NCBI GenBank assembly: GCA_031275485.1
Contig: JAISOS010000063.1
Location: 1 to 57,777, forward strand
Reading direction: 5' to 3'
Source of the DNA: Clostridiales bacterium
Lineage (GTDB): Bacteria; Bacillota; Clostridia; Christensenellales; JAISNN01
Length of the DNA: 57,777 nt
Shown here: positions 34,133 to 43,197 of the stretch, one piece after another
How the letters are laid out: each line of letters opens with the position of its first letter
How positions within the stretch are numbered: position 1 is the stretch's first letter
Position numbers and translations under genes: made by a program
Notes under the pieces: generated by a model
What the model was told of the DNA's origin: nothing
Seen by the model: the letters and a program-made list of their open reading frames with translations, nothing else
Database searches by the model: none

Positions 34133-35527
34133 ATGAAAAAAAATACGGTAAAAGATCTTTATAAAAACGACGGACTGCGGGGCGGAGAGTCGGTTACGCT
34201 GTCCGGCTGGATTCGCGCGATACGCGTTTCTAAATCTTTCGGGTTTATCGAATTGAACGACGGTTCTTTTTTGAAAAATTGCCAGATAGTTTTCGACAGG
34301 GATAGACTCGAAAATTTCAATACGGTTGAAAGGCAATGTGTGGGCGCGGCTCTCACCGTAACGGGGCGCGTAGTTTTGACGCCGAATAACAGCAGACCGT
34401 TCGAGGTCGCCGCCGACAAAATCACCGTAGAGGGGAGCGCGCCGCCCGAATATCCTATTCAGAAAAAGAAACATTCCTATGAGTTTTTGCGCGAAAAAAG
34501 CTATCTGCGCCCGCGCACGAATACTTTCGGCGCGGTATTCAGAATTAGGAGCGAAACGGCTTTCGCTATTCATAAATTTTTTAACGAGCGCGGCTTTGTC
34601 TGCGTCCACACTCCTATTATAACCGCGAGCGATTGCGAAGGCGCGGGGGCGATGTTTCGGGTCACGACATTGAATATGAACGCGACGCCGAAAGATAAAA
34701 ACGGGCGCGCGGATTATTCCGCCGATTTTTTCGGCAAAGCGGCAAATCTAACGGTCAGCGGTCAGCTTAACGCCGAGGCGTTTGCGACAGCTTTCGGCAA
34801 GGTCTACACTTTTGGTCCGACGTTCCGCGCCGAAATTTCAAATACGGCGAGACACGCCGCCGAATTTTGGATGATAGAGCCGGAGATAGCTTTCGCCGAC
34901 CTTATCGACGATATGGATTTGGCGGAGGACACGGTTAAATACGCGGTGAATTATGTTCGCGAAAACTGCCGCGAGGAATTGGAGTTTTTGACCGCGAACG
35001 TCGATAACGGATTGTCCGACAGGCTGGAGAATATCGTGTCGGGCGGTTTTGAAAGATTGTCCTATACGGACGCGGTGGATATACTCAAAAAAAGCGGACA
35101 AACCTTTGAATTTTCCGTCGAATGGGGAAACGATTTGCAGTCCGAACACGAGCGTTTTTTGACTGAAGAGGTATTCAAAAAACCGCTTTTTATTACCGAT
35201 TATCCAAAGGGAATAAAGGCGTTTTATATGCGCCTGAACGGCGACGGCAAAACCGTCGCCGCCGCGGACCTTCTTGTCGCGGGTGTGGGCGAGCTGATAG
35301 GCGGCAGTCAGAGAGAGGAGCGGGCGGAGGTTCTTTCGGAACGCTTAAGGGAATTCAAATTGAGAGAAGAGGATTACGAATGGTATATGAATTTGCGGCG
35401 GTACGGCGGCTGCAAGCACGCGGGCTTCGGTATGGGTTTCGAGCGAATGATTATGCTGCTTACGGGAATGACCAATATACGCGACGTTTCGGCGTTCCCG
35501 CGCACGTGTAAAAACCTTTTGTATTAG
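34133..35527 (+). CDS. asnS: Asparagine--tRNA ligase
   Basis: The 464-residue class IIb synthetase charges tRNA-Asn with asparagine using ATP. An N-terminal OB fold ([20 protein letters not shown]) binds the anticodon. Catalytic motif 2 reads [20 protein letters not shown], where the residues around the arginine distinguish AsnRS from AspRS, and motif 3 reads [15 protein letters not shown]. Length is normal. The ATG at 34133 is preferred over the TTG at 34124; the ribosome binding site (AAGAAAG) is weak. It is a single gene with its own promoter. Confidence 0.93.
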   Translation: MKKNTVKDLYKNDGLRGGESVTLSGWIRAIRVSKSFGFIELNDGSFLKNCQIVFDRDRLENFNTVERQCVGAALTVTGRVVLTPNNSRPFEVAADKITVEGSAPPEYPIQKKKHSYEFLREKSYLRPRTNTFGAVFRIRSETAFAIHKFFNERGFVCVHTPIITASDCEGAGAMFRVTTLNMNATPKDKNGRADYSADFFGKAANLTVSGQLNAEAFATAFGKVYTFGPTFRAEISNTARHAAEFWMIEPEIAFADLIDDMDLAEDTVKYAVNYVRENCREELEFLTANVDNGLSDRLENIVSGGFERLSYTDAVDILKKSGQTFEFSVEWGNDLQSEHERFLTEEVFKKPLFITDYPKGIKAFYMRLNGDGKTVAAADLLVAGVGELIGGSQREERAEVLSERLREFKLREEDYEWYMNLRRYGGCKHAGFGMGFERMIMLLTGMTNIRDVSAFPRTCKNLLY

Positions 35528-35552
35528 GCTGATTTTGTTTTGGAAACGGGTT

Positions 35553-35606
35553 TATGCGTAGAAAACTTTTTGTTCACAAAAGGTTTTTATTCGCCCTTTT
35601 TCAAAA
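35553..35606. repeat. Palindromic dispersed repeat after asnS
   Basis: AAAACTTTTTGTTCACAAAAGGTTTT is the degenerate core (about 35562-35587), flanked by TTATGCGT and CGCCCTTTTTC. The family core CTTTT-G-TTCACAAAAGG is preserved, and it may end the asnS transcript. Confidence 0.6.
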
Positions 35607-35731
35607 AACGTCGGCGGTTTTTAATAGTTCTGAGTAACGTCGGTTCGCGGATTAAACGCCCGAGAGCCTTTGGCAAACGGAACTCTGCGTTACGGCGCGC
35701 GTTATATTAAATAAAAAAAGAGGGGATCAAA

Positions 35732-36742
35732 ATGAGAGCGGCAATATACGGAGCGGGAGCGATAGGCACGGTACTCGGCGCGTACATAACCGGCGCGGGC
35801 GGAAAGATCGAGCTTATTAGCCGCAACAAGGCGCACATCGACGCGCTGAAAAATCACGGGGCGAGAATAGTCGGGACGGCGGAGCTTACCGTACCCGTAA
35901 CCGCGCTGACCCCCGATGAAATGAGCGGGAAATACGATATTATTTTTCTCGTCACAAAGCAACTTGACAACGCTGCGGTCGTGCGGGGTTTGGCGGCGTA
36001 TCTAAGCGAGGACGGCGTGATTTGCACGCTGCAAAACGGATTGCCGGAATTGTCCGTCGCGGAGATTATCGGCGCGGACAGAACGTACGGCTGCGCCATA
36101 GCGTGGGGCGCGTCGCTTATAGAGCCGGGCGTGTGCGAGCTTACCAGCGAGCCGACCGCGCTTACGTTCGGTTTAGGCGCGCTAAACGGCGGAAAAAATA
36201 CAAAAACGGAACAAATAGCCGCGCTACTCGGGCTTATGGGCAGGGTTGAAACGGAGAAGAATTTCATAGGCGCGAGATGGGCCAAGCTACTCGTAAACAG
36301 CGCGTTCAGCGGTCTTTCCGCCGTATTCGGCGAGACTTTCGGCGAGGTTGCGTCCGACGGGCGTAGCCGCCTTATAGCCCAAAAACTTATAAAGGAGTGC
36401 ATAGACGTCGCCGCCAAAGCGGGTATAAAAATCGAGCCTATTCAGGGCAAGGACGCCGTAAAATTGCTTGACTATAAAAATCCGATAAAACAAAAGATTT
36501 CTTTTTGCGTTATACCTCTCGCCATAAAGAAGCACAAAAATCTCAGGGCAAGTATGCTTCAAGACCTTGAAAGGGGTAAAAAGTGCGAAGTCGACGCGAT
36601 AAACGGCGCGGTTTCGGAATACGGAAAAAGGTACGGTTGCCCGACTCCGTATAACGACAAGGTTGTGGAAATCATTAAGGGCATTGAAGCGGGAAAATAT
36701 AAGCCGTCGCGCGAAAATTTGGCGTTGTTTGATTTGCGTTAA
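35732..36742 (+). CDS. 2-dehydropantoate 2-reductase (ketopantoate reductase family)
   Basis: The 336-residue product reduces ketopantoate to pantoate with NADPH in the pathway to coenzyme A, if it is a true PanE. The Rossmann motif IYGAGAIGTVLGAYI is at residues 5-19. NGLPE (about residue 106) follows the strand CTLQ, and the conserved lysine region GARWAKLLVNSAFSGLSAVF holds the catalytic Lys-x3-Asn pattern. DLERGKKCEVDAINGAV near residue 275 matches the C-terminal signature (glutamate and asparagine substrate contacts). AGAGGGGATCAAA precedes the ATG. Length is slightly above the ~300 of characterised enzymes. Some ApbA-family members have other substrates, so no symbol is assigned. Confidence 0.85.
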   Translation: MRAAIYGAGAIGTVLGAYITGAGGKIELISRNKAHIDALKNHGARIVGTAELTVPVTALTPDEMSGKYDIIFLVTKQLDNAAVVRGLAAYLSEDGVICTLQNGLPELSVAEIIGADRTYGCAIAWGASLIEPGVCELTSEPTALTFGLGALNGGKNTKTEQIAALLGLMGRVETEKNFIGARWAKLLVNSAFSGLSAVFGETFGEVASDGRSRLIAQKLIKECIDVAAKAGIKIEPIQGKDAVKLLDYKNPIKQKISFCVIPLAIKKHKNLRASMLQDLERGKKCEVDAINGAVSEYGKRYGCPTPYNDKVVEIIKGIEAGKYKPSRENLALFDLR

Positions 36743-37241
36743 AGCGGCGCGGAGGATGATATTCGATTTGAAAACGCTTAAAAAACACGTCGGAAACGAA
36801 TAAAAACGCGGTAAGAAGCCGACCGAAAAATATGTGAAAACGGGTAACGGCATATAAAAAACACGCCGAGAACACGCCGGCAACGCGTCGAAGCCGAAGT
36901 GAAAAACCTGCAAAAGACGCGTAAAAAAGCGTTGAAACGCGGTAAAAACGAATTTATAGTTATTGCGGGATATAATTGCGCAAGCTAAACGCCGTTTTTT
37001 TCGCCGCAAGCGGAAAGGAGCCGTTTTTTTTGTATTCCTTAAAATATGAAAAAGAACCTTTTAACCGTTTACGACAAAAAATTCAACGCTTGTCTTCGCG
37101 CAATTCCAATTTATGACGGCGTTTTCAAATCGGACTGCGTTTAATCGGAAAGTTTAACAAATATAAAACTTCCCGAAATCCGCATAAAATTCATAAGGAC
37201 TTAATCTTGACGGTAAAGAATATTATGCGCGTAAATTTTAT
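36743..37241. other. Intergenic region: A-rich tract and a half MITE copy
   Basis: 36765-36955 is rich in GTAAAAACG- and GAAAAAC-like words, the same style as the tracts between trpF, trpB and trpA. 37045-37125 is the inverted left half of the MITE-like element (listed separately). No gene was seen. Confidence 0.45.
37045..37125 (-). repeat. MITE-like element, half copy
   Basis: On the minus strand it reads CGTCATAAATTGGAATTGCG then CGAAGACAAGCGTTGAATTT, matching the first ~80 bases of the full element at 5053. The other half is absent. Confidence 0.6.
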
Positions 37242-37271
37242 TTGACAAGTCCCGCCGATCTAATATATACT
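37242..37271 (+). promoter_or_regulatory. Promoter of the membrane acyltransferase-like gene
   Basis: TTGACA (37242-37247), 18 bases, TATACT (37266-37271). The leader to the ATG at 37529 would be about 250 bases and carries a half MITE and a palindromic repeat. Confidence 0.6.
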
Positions 37272-37364
37272 TTAATAAACACTAGGATATGAAACGGTCG
37301 TAAAGTATGCGTATATATAGGATGGCCGTTATGGAAGGTAATCGCGCAATAAGAAAATAACCTT

Positions 37365-37432
37365 ATTAGCCGCTTACCGCCAAAAAATCGACGGTTATAT
37401 TCGCGTAGTTCCAATTCATAACGATTATAAAA
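37365..37432 (-). repeat. MITE-like element, second half copy
   Basis: On the minus strand it reads ATAATCGTTATGAATTGGAA, like the left end of the element at 5053, then diverges (CTACGCGAATATAACCGTCG). It lies inside the predicted leader of the gene at 37529. Confidence 0.55.
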
Positions 37433-37442
37433 ATCGCTAAAA

Positions 37443-37503
37443 CTTTTGAACGGGGCGTGGAGAAAGCCTTTTCATAGAAAAGGTTTCGGCGCAAAAAGCA
37501 TGA
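37443..37503. repeat. Palindromic dispersed repeat in a leader
   Basis: GAACGGGGCGTGGAGAAAGC followed by CTTTTCATAGAAAAGGTTTC and GGCGCAAAAAGC. The stem is imperfect; the copy lies 25 bases before the start codon at 37529. Confidence 0.55.
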
Positions 37504-37528
37504 AAATATTCACGAAGGAGAGAAATTT

Positions 37529-38614
37529 ATGCCGTCGGTAGCTCAAGACAAATCCGTTACGGTTTCGAAATTCAAAAACCGCGTCGCGCTGATAGACAAC
37601 GTTAAGGGGTTGCTTGTAATCATTTTTTTGCTTTCTCAGATGTTGATTCAGATAGAGGCGAGAGCCGTCGTCGATTTAGGGGCGGCAATCAATTTGCCGG
37701 GGTGGTTCGAGCACGGTGCGGACGTGTCGAATATACCTTTCTGGAATTTTTTCGGATTTTCCTTTCTGGATATGGGGCCTATATCCTTTTTTTTCGTCAT
37801 CGGCATAGTTGTTTTTTGGGCGTTCGAGAAAAAACGCCCCTATGAAAAACCGTCGGCGTCTTTGAAAAAATTTTTGGGACGAAACGCGACGATAGTCGGG
37901 ATTTTTCTGCCGCTCAACATTATCGCGAGTATGTTTTTGGTAAAGAGCGGCGGTTTGTCGTCGTCGTGGAACTGGGGCACGATAGCTAGCATCGGCTTTA
38001 CGGGCTTGCTTTTGACGCCGTTTATGGCGGTTGGTCCGTTGCGCAGAAGATGGTGGATAAAGGTTATCGCGGGACTCGGCGTCCTGGCGCTATATTATTA
38101 TTGTTACGATTTCTTTAAAGCGTTCGACGGCACGGAGGGCGGTCCGATGGCGTGCGTTGGTTTTACCGCCGTCGTGCTGTTCGTGGGCGCGATAGGCGAT
38201 TTACAGAGAAAGAAATTGGGAGTATTGTGGTATACGCTGATCACCGCCGCGCTGCTGCTTTTCGGCGCGTATATTAAGAGAGTCGGCGTTTGGGGGCCGG
38301 CGGTCTACGACGACTATAACGCGACGTACTTAATTATGGCGTTGAACCTTGTGAACCTGGTCTATTACGTGTTTTTCATTCTCGATAAGCTGTTTTTGAA
38401 AGGCAGAGCGATACCGATACTCGCGACCTTGGGACGCAACATTTTGCTGTTTTTCATACTGACGGGTTGCGTCATAAACGCATTTATCGGCATACTTCCG
38501 GTGTTCGCGGAGGCGACGCCTACCACGCTGTACGCGATGCAAATCGGATCGCTACTGCTGTACTTAGTTTTAGCGATAATTTTGGAAAAGAAGAAAATCG
38601 TTTTTAAACTGTAA
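37529..38614 (+). CDS. Polytopic membrane protein, HGSNAT/DUF5009-like acyltransferase candidate, paralogue 1
   Basis: The 361-residue product opens with NRVALIDNVKGLLVIIFLLS, close to the RxxxLDxxKGLxI signature of heparan-alpha-glucosaminide N-acetyltransferase-like and acyltransferase-3-like membrane proteins. About ten helices follow, with SFLDMGPISFFFVIGIVVFW, GRNATIVGIFLPLNIIASMF and SIGFTGLLLTPFM conserved in its paralogue at 48240-49274. The C-terminus EKKKIVFKL is also shared (EKKNITFKL). ACGAAGGAGAGAA precedes the ATG. It may transfer an acyl group to a cell-surface glycan, but no catalytic histidine can be assigned. The two paralogues sit either side of the trp operon in opposite orientation. 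Confidence 0.55.
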   Translation: MPSVAQDKSVTVSKFKNRVALIDNVKGLLVIIFLLSQMLIQIEARAVVDLGAAINLPGWFEHGADVSNIPFWNFFGFSFLDMGPISFFFVIGIVVFWAFEKKRPYEKPSASLKKFLGRNATIVGIFLPLNIIASMFLVKSGGLSSSWNWGTIASIGFTGLLLTPFMAVGPLRRRWWIKVIAGLGVLALYYYCYDFFKAFDGTEGGPMACVGFTAVVLFVGAIGDLQRKKLGVLWYTLITAALLLFGAYIKRVGVWGPAVYDDYNATYLIMALNLVNLVYYVFFILDKLFLKGRAIPILATLGRNILLFFILTGCVINAFIGILPVFAEATPTTLYAMQIGSLLLYLVLAIILEKKKIVFKL

Positions 38615-39049
38615 TCGTTTGCGGGATGATTTTTGTTTTTAATATGCGGATAGGTTGCGGAATGAAAACTTTCGCGAAAATCACAAAAAATGAAAAATTT
38701 TTCGGATTACGAACAAAATCTCTTGACGGCGGCGCATAATAAAACGGCGCGCATTATCGGAGAAAATCTGTGAACAACCCGAACGAGAGGGATATACGTT
38801 CGACGGACGGGTTTACGGCGTATAATTCTTTCCGAGAATAAACGCGTAAGGTTTTGAAATACGCGCGCATATTTATAAAGAACGAGCGGCTTTCCACGCG
38901 TTTTTTCCGCAATTAGCCGCAGAAAAAATGCCTTGACGGACGTCCCCGTGAATCCGTAAATTCCGCGCTTGCCGATAGTAATTCTTGACCGGACGCCGGT
39001 CGGCGCGGCGCGAAAAGAAAAGATTTTTTTTAAATAACCGTTTTTTCTG
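38615..39049. other. Intergenic region upstream of the trp promoter
   Basis: No gene or repeat was recognised. AT-rich at the 3' side, ending in a T-rich tract before the promoter. Confidence 0.4.
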
Positions 39050-39078
39050 TTGACAACGGAGGAAATAAGTCATATAAT
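39050..39078 (+). promoter_or_regulatory. Consensus promoter of the trp operon
   Basis: TTGACA (39050-39055), 17 bases, TATAAT (39073-39078), a perfect sigma-A match. It feeds a leader of about 570 bases. Confidence 0.85.
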
Positions 39079-39109
39079 TATAATATGAAATAAGAATCCG
39101 TATTAATAA

Positions 39110-39556
39110 AACGGGGAATGAAGCGTTCCCGAATTATAAATACGGGTAAATATTACGGCTTAATCTTAAACCGTTGATGCGGAGATAAAGGCAATTCGTG
39201 CATTCACAGAGAGCCGGGATGGTGAAAAGCCGGTAAAACGCAGATTGTCTATCGCGGCTTTATATTTTATATGAGGCGGCGGTTGAAATGGTCCGCGGAG
39301 GGCGCGGTCAAAGGAAAAGTTTTTTCCGAGTATTCCGCGACGTTTACGACGGACGTTACCCGTCGGGGATATAGTTGTATCCTAAAAAAGAGCGGCGGCG
39401 GCGCGACAAACGCGTTCCCGTACCGTGAAAGGAAAACACACCTTTGGCGGATGGGGCGTTAAAAGTTTTGAGCGCGGGCTCCGAAGCAAGGTGGCACCGC
39501 GGATTTGTATTCGTCCTTGACAAACGTATTTTGTTTGTCGCGGGCGATTTTTTTAT
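39110..39556 (+). promoter_or_regulatory. T-box riboswitch specific for tRNA-Trp
   Basis: The leader has the parts of a T-box in order. Stem I begins GCGGAGATAAAGG (39179-) and contains the distal elements AGAGAGCCGGGATGGTGAAA. Its 3' side closes with GAAATGGTCCGC, placing the specifier codon UGG at 39289-39291, which reads tryptophan. The T-box proper is AAGGTGGCACCGCGG at 39488-39502, whose TGGCACC pairs with the tRNA acceptor end. A terminator follows. Uncharged tRNA-Trp should stabilise the antiterminator and allow trp transcription. The specifier assignment rests on pairing of GCGGA with TCCGC by eye. Confidence 0.9.
39512..39554 (+). terminator. Conditional terminator of the trp T-box
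   Basis: GACAAAC (39519-39525) pairs with GTTTGTC (39533-39539) and CGTCC with GGGCG below a small internal loop; ATTTTTTT follows. Its 5' side adjoins the T-box antiterminator, as expected for mutually exclusive structures. Confidence 0.8.
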
Positions 39557-39579
39557 AATGATTATAAAATTGCCGGAGT

Positions 39580-39619
39580 TTTTTGAAAAGGTTTCCCCCG
39601 CGCAAAACCTTTTCAAAAA
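39580..39619. repeat. Palindrome between the T-box and trpE
   Basis: TTTTTGAAAAGGTTT (39580-39594) is an exact inverted repeat of 39605-39619 around CCCCCGCGCA. It resembles the dispersed palindromic family with the order of parts changed. It lies 27 bases before the trpE ribosome binding site and has no T run after it. Confidence 0.6.
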
Positions 39620-39659
39620 CAAGCCTTAACAAAAAAGCGACGGACGGGAGGTAAATTAA

Positions 39660-41144
39660 ATGCAAAAATACGGCGATATAAGGCCCGCGCTTTGTGAGGT
39701 AGAGGGATACGCCGAGGACTATAAAACCGTTCCGGTCGGTATGTTCATAGAACGCGCGACCAAAGAACCCGCCGAGCTTTTTCCCGTTCTCAAAAATCTC
39801 AGCCGCCAATGCTATATTTTGGAGAGCTTGGAGGACGCGGGCGCGAGGGGCAGGTACACTTTTTTGGGCTACGATCCTAAACTCGGCATAGACTGCGTAA
39901 ACGGCGCGCTGACCGTAAAGGGACGGACGGAGGTAAAAACGCGAACAAACGAGCCGTCGAAATATATCAAGCGGCTTATAGAGGAAAATAAAAGTCCGAT
40001 AATCGACGGTTTTCCGCCTTTTACGGGCGGACTTGTGGGCTATTTTTCATACGATTACATCAAATACGCCGAGCCCTCGCTAAATCTCGACGCCGCCGAC
40101 GAGGAGAATTTTAAGGACGTCGATTTGATGCTGTTCGACAAGGTAATAGCCTACGACCATTTAAAGGGAGGCGTTATTTTAATCGTCAACGCGCGGACCG
40201 ATGCCGTCCGTGAAAATTACAACAACGCCGTCAACGAGCTTAAAAATATGGCGCGGCTGATTTACGAGGGCGAATCCGCGAAAATGCCGCCGTTAAAACT
40301 GACCGCGCCTTTTTCGCGGCTGTTCGATGAGGAAAAATACTCCGAAATGGTGCTGAAAGCCAAACGGTATATAACCGAGGGCGATATTTTTCAGGTCGTC
40401 CTGTCAAACAGAATAGAAGCCGAGGCGGAAGGAAGTCTGTTCGGCACATATCTCGCGCTCCGCGAGACCAATCCGTCGCCCTATATGTTTTATTTTTCGA
40501 GCGACGATATAGAAATCGCGGGCGCGTCGCCCGAAACTCTCGTAAAGCTGAACGGCGATAAGCTATATACCTTTCCGCTTGCGGGCACGCGCAGAAGAGG
40601 CGCGGACAAAGTCGAGGACGAACGCCTGGAGCGCGAACTGCTAAGCGATCCAAAGGAGCTTGCCGAGCACAATATGCTTGTGGATTTGGGACGCAACGAC
40701 ATAGGAAAAATCAGTGAATTTTCGACCGTCCGTGTGGAAAAATATCTGTCCGTCGAACGTTTTTCGCACGTTATGCACATAGGCTCCACGGTTACGGGCA
40801 AAATAAAAGCGGGCAAGTCGGCGGCGGATGCCGTGGACGCGGTTCTGCCCGCCGGAACGCTCTCGGGCGCGCCGAAAATACGCGCCTGTGAAATCATCAA
40901 CGAGCTGGAAAACAATAAGCGCGGCATATACGGCGGCGCGATAGGCTATATCGCCTTCTCGGGGAATATGGATACGTGTATAGCGATAAGAATCGCTTTC
41001 AAAAAAAACGGCAAGGTGTTCGTACGCTCCGGCGCGGGAATCGTCGCGGACAGCGTGCCGAAAAACGAGTACGCGGAATGTGAAAACAAAGCCCGAGTCG
41101 TGCTGAACGCCCTTACTAAGGCAAGCGAGAGCGGAGAGTTTTGA
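39660..41144 (+). CDS. trpE: Anthranilate synthase component I
   Basis: The 494-residue enzyme makes anthranilate from chorismate, using ammonia from the TrpG subunit. The tryptophan-binding LES element is present in CYILESLEDAGARGRYTF, so feedback inhibition is likely. Catalytic signatures include FPLAGTRRRGADK, LVDLGRNDIGKISEFSTVRV, VMHIGSTVTGKI and LPAGTLSGAPKIRACEII, followed by GGAIGYIAFSGNMDTCIAIR. GGGAGG lies eight bases before the ATG. It is the first gene of trpEGDCFBA and is under T-box control. Length is normal for the family. Confidence 0.96.
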   Translation: MQKYGDIRPALCEVEGYAEDYKTVPVGMFIERATKEPAELFPVLKNLSRQCYILESLEDAGARGRYTFLGYDPKLGIDCVNGALTVKGRTEVKTRTNEPSKYIKRLIEENKSPIIDGFPPFTGGLVGYFSYDYIKYAEPSLNLDAADEENFKDVDLMLFDKVIAYDHLKGGVILIVNARTDAVRENYNNAVNELKNMARLIYEGESAKMPPLKLTAPFSRLFDEEKYSEMVLKAKRYITEGDIFQVVLSNRIEAEAEGSLFGTYLALRETNPSPYMFYFSSDDIEIAGASPETLVKLNGDKLYTFPLAGTRRRGADKVEDERLERELLSDPKELAEHNMLVDLGRNDIGKISEFSTVRVEKYLSVERFSHVMHIGSTVTGKIKAGKSAADAVDAVLPAGTLSGAPKIRACEIINELENNKRGIYGGAIGYIAFSGNMDTCIAIRIAFKKNGKVFVRSGAGIVADSVPKNEYAECENKARVVLNALTKASESGEF

Positions 41145-41206
41145 GCTTTTCCCCGCATAAGTCAGGCGTTCCTTTTTCCAAAAAGATTTTATCGCGGAGG
41201 GAAACT

Positions 41207-41788
41207 ATGGTTTTGCTGATAGACAATTACGACAGCTTTTCGTACAATTTATATCAATTAGTGGGCTGTATAGAGCCGTCGATACGCGTGATAAGGAACG
41301 ACGAAAAAAGCGCTGAGGAGATTGATTCGGCGGAATTTTCGCACATAATAATTTCTCCGGGACCAGGCAGACCGGAAAACGCGGGAATATGCTTCGACAT
41401 AATAAAGCGGTTTGCAGGAAAAATTCCGATTTTGGGCGTTTGCCTTGGTCATCAGGCGATATGCGGCGTTTTCGGCGCGACGGTGGGATACGCGAAGGAG
41501 CTTATGCACGGCAAGGCGTCGGATATAACGGTTGACAATGAGAACTGCCCGATTTTTTTCGGGCTTACAAGAGTCATAAGCGCGGCGCGCTACCATTCGC
41601 TTGCGGCATACGGCGAAACCGTCCCCGAGAGCCTCGTCGTAACGGCGAGAACGGACGACGGCGAAATAATGGCGGTCAAGCACAAGGACTTCGAGGTCTA
41701 CGGCGTGCAATTTCATCCCGAATCAATTCTTACGCCGCAGGGAAAAACGATAATAACTAATTTTCTGAACCGCGAAGAAAAACGGTAA
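41207..41788 (+). CDS. trpG: Anthranilate synthase component II (glutamine amidotransferase)
   Basis: The 193-residue class I amidotransferase supplies ammonia to TrpE. Hallmarks are LLIDNYDSFSYNLYQL at the N-terminus, ISPGPGRPENAG, the nucleophile in GVCLGHQAICGVFGATVGY and the His-Glu pair in VQFHPESILTPQGK. The start is the ATG at 41207 after CGGAGG; an open frame extending back into trpE is not a true N-terminus. It does not extend into a TrpD domain. Confidence 0.95.
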   Translation: MVLLIDNYDSFSYNLYQLVGCIEPSIRVIRNDEKSAEEIDSAEFSHIIISPGPGRPENAGICFDIIKRFAGKIPILGVCLGHQAICGVFGATVGYAKELMHGKASDITVDNENCPIFFGLTRVISAARYHSLAAYGETVPESLVVTARTDDGEIMAVKHKDFEVYGVQFHPESILTPQGKTIITNFLNREEKR

Positions 41789-41810
41789 TTCCGCGCGTAA
41801 AATTGTAAAG

Positions 41811-41880
41811 TGCCGAAGTTTTTTGTAAAGGAGCGCGGGGGAAAGAATTTTGTTCACAAAAAGAGTTTCCCGCATAAGCC
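41811..41880. repeat. Palindromic dispersed repeat between trpG and trpD
   Basis: GTGCCGAAGTTTTTTGTAAA then GGAGCGCGGGGGAAAG, an imperfect hairpin around TTTTGTTCACAAAA and GTTTCCCGC. It lies inside the operon with no T run, so it is probably not a strong terminator; it could be an RNA processing or stabilising site. Confidence 0.65.
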
Positions 41881-41907
41881 CCTTTACGGCAAAAGGAGTG
41901 AAATAAT

Positions 41908-42921
41908 ATGATAAAAGAAGCGATTCTAAAGGCGGTAAACCGCGAAAATTTGGATTACGAGACGACCGAAAGGGTGATGGACGAAATTATGCGCGGAGAG
42001 GCGAGCGGAATACAGATGGCGGCGTATCTTACGGCGATGGCGGTGAAAGGAGAGACAATCGAGGAGATTACGGCGTCTGCGGCGGGTATGCGCAAGCATT
42101 GCGTAAGGCTTTTGCATGATAAGGACGTTCTGGAAATCGTGGGCACGGGCGGCGACAAATCCAACTCGTTCAACATCTCTACGGCGGCGGCGATAGTCGC
42201 GGCGGCGGCGGGCGTTCCCGTGGCTAAGCACGGCAACCGCGCCGCGTCGAGTAAGTGCGGCGCGGCGGACGTCTTGGAGGCTTTGGGCGTAAATATAAAT
42301 ATCCCGCCCGAGAAAAGTCTGAAAATTTTGAACTCCATAGGGATTTGTTTTTTGTTCGCTCAAAATTATCACATATCCATGAAATATGTCGCTCCCGTAA
42401 GAAAGGAGCTGGGTATACGCACGATTTTCAATATTTTGGGACCTTTGGCGAACCCCGCAGGCGCGAAAATACAGCTTTTGGGCGTGTACGGCGAGGAACT
42501 TATCGAGCCTATGGCACGCGTTCTTTCCAATTTGGGCGTTCGAAGCGGGCTTGTCGTCTACGGGCGCGACGGGCTTGACGAAATTTCGATGAGCGCGCCT
42601 ACGAGCGTGTGCGAAATCAGGAACGGCGCTTTTAAATTCTACGTGATAGAGCCGGAAAATTTCGGCTTCAAACGTTGCAAAAAGGAGGAACTGACGGGCG
42701 GCGCGCCCGAGGAAAACGCGGAGATAATCCGCGCGGTCTTGAGCGGAAAGAAAGGCGCGAAACGTGACGCGGTGATTCTCAATTCGGCCGCTGCGATATA
42801 TGCGGCGGGAGAGAACGCCATAATCGGGCAGTGTGTGAAAACGGCGGCGGAAATGATAGACGGCGGGAGAGCGGCGGCGGTCTTGGAACGGTTTATCGAA
42901 CTATCCAACGACGGTATGTAA
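41908..42921 (+). CDS. trpD: Anthranilate phosphoribosyltransferase
   Basis: The 337-residue enzyme transfers phosphoribose from PRPP to anthranilate. GTGGDKSNSFNISTAAA is the PRPP-binding loop, and KHGNRAASSKCGAADVLEAL the anthranilate/PRPP site. The helical N-terminal region (AILKAVNRENLDYETTERVM) and the RTIFNILGPLANPA block are also conserved. AAAAGGAGTGAAATAAT precedes the ATG. Length matches the family. Confidence 0.95.
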   Translation: MIKEAILKAVNRENLDYETTERVMDEIMRGEASGIQMAAYLTAMAVKGETIEEITASAAGMRKHCVRLLHDKDVLEIVGTGGDKSNSFNISTAAAIVAAAAGVPVAKHGNRAASSKCGAADVLEALGVNINIPPEKSLKILNSIGICFLFAQNYHISMKYVAPVRKELGIRTIFNILGPLANPAGAKIQLLGVYGEELIEPMARVLSNLGVRSGLVVYGRDGLDEISMSAPTSVCEIRNGAFKFYVIEPENFGFKRCKKEELTGGAPEENAEIIRAVLSGKKGAKRDAVILNSAAAIYAAGENAIIGQCVKTAAEMIDGGRAAAVLERFIELSNDGM

Positions 42922-42943
42922 AAATCCGCGCGCATAAATGAAT

Positions 42944-43091
42944 AACGCGCGTCTTTACGGGCTTTTCCGCAGTTTTCGCCTTCTTTCCCACATTGCCGGC
43001 TCCGCCCGCCGGAGACTCTCGGAAAATGTCTTGAAAGCCGCGAAAATCTCTCGCGAATCCGACGTTTTCACTTGCGCGCGCGGGTTTTAAA
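42944..43091 (-). repeat. AGGGCGC-type dispersed element, diverged copy in the trp operon
   Basis: On the minus strand this trpD-trpC spacer resembles the element at 53994-54140: GCGGCTTTCAAGAC, CCGGCGGGCGGAGCC and ATGTGGGAAAG occur in the same order. The ends are diverged. Confidence 0.45.
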
Positions 43092-43197
43092 TCGTTTGTC
43101 GCTTTATTAAAATTGGCGGCAGTATTGCGGCGGTACAAATTGAAGCAACGTTAACGCATTATTGCGGGCGCGTATCGAAAACGCGGAGTGAATGAAA

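Noticed and set aside
34043-34609. 188-codon minus-strand open frame at the start of asnS
   Set aside because: It is antisense to the OB-fold region of asnS, which has clear family motifs.
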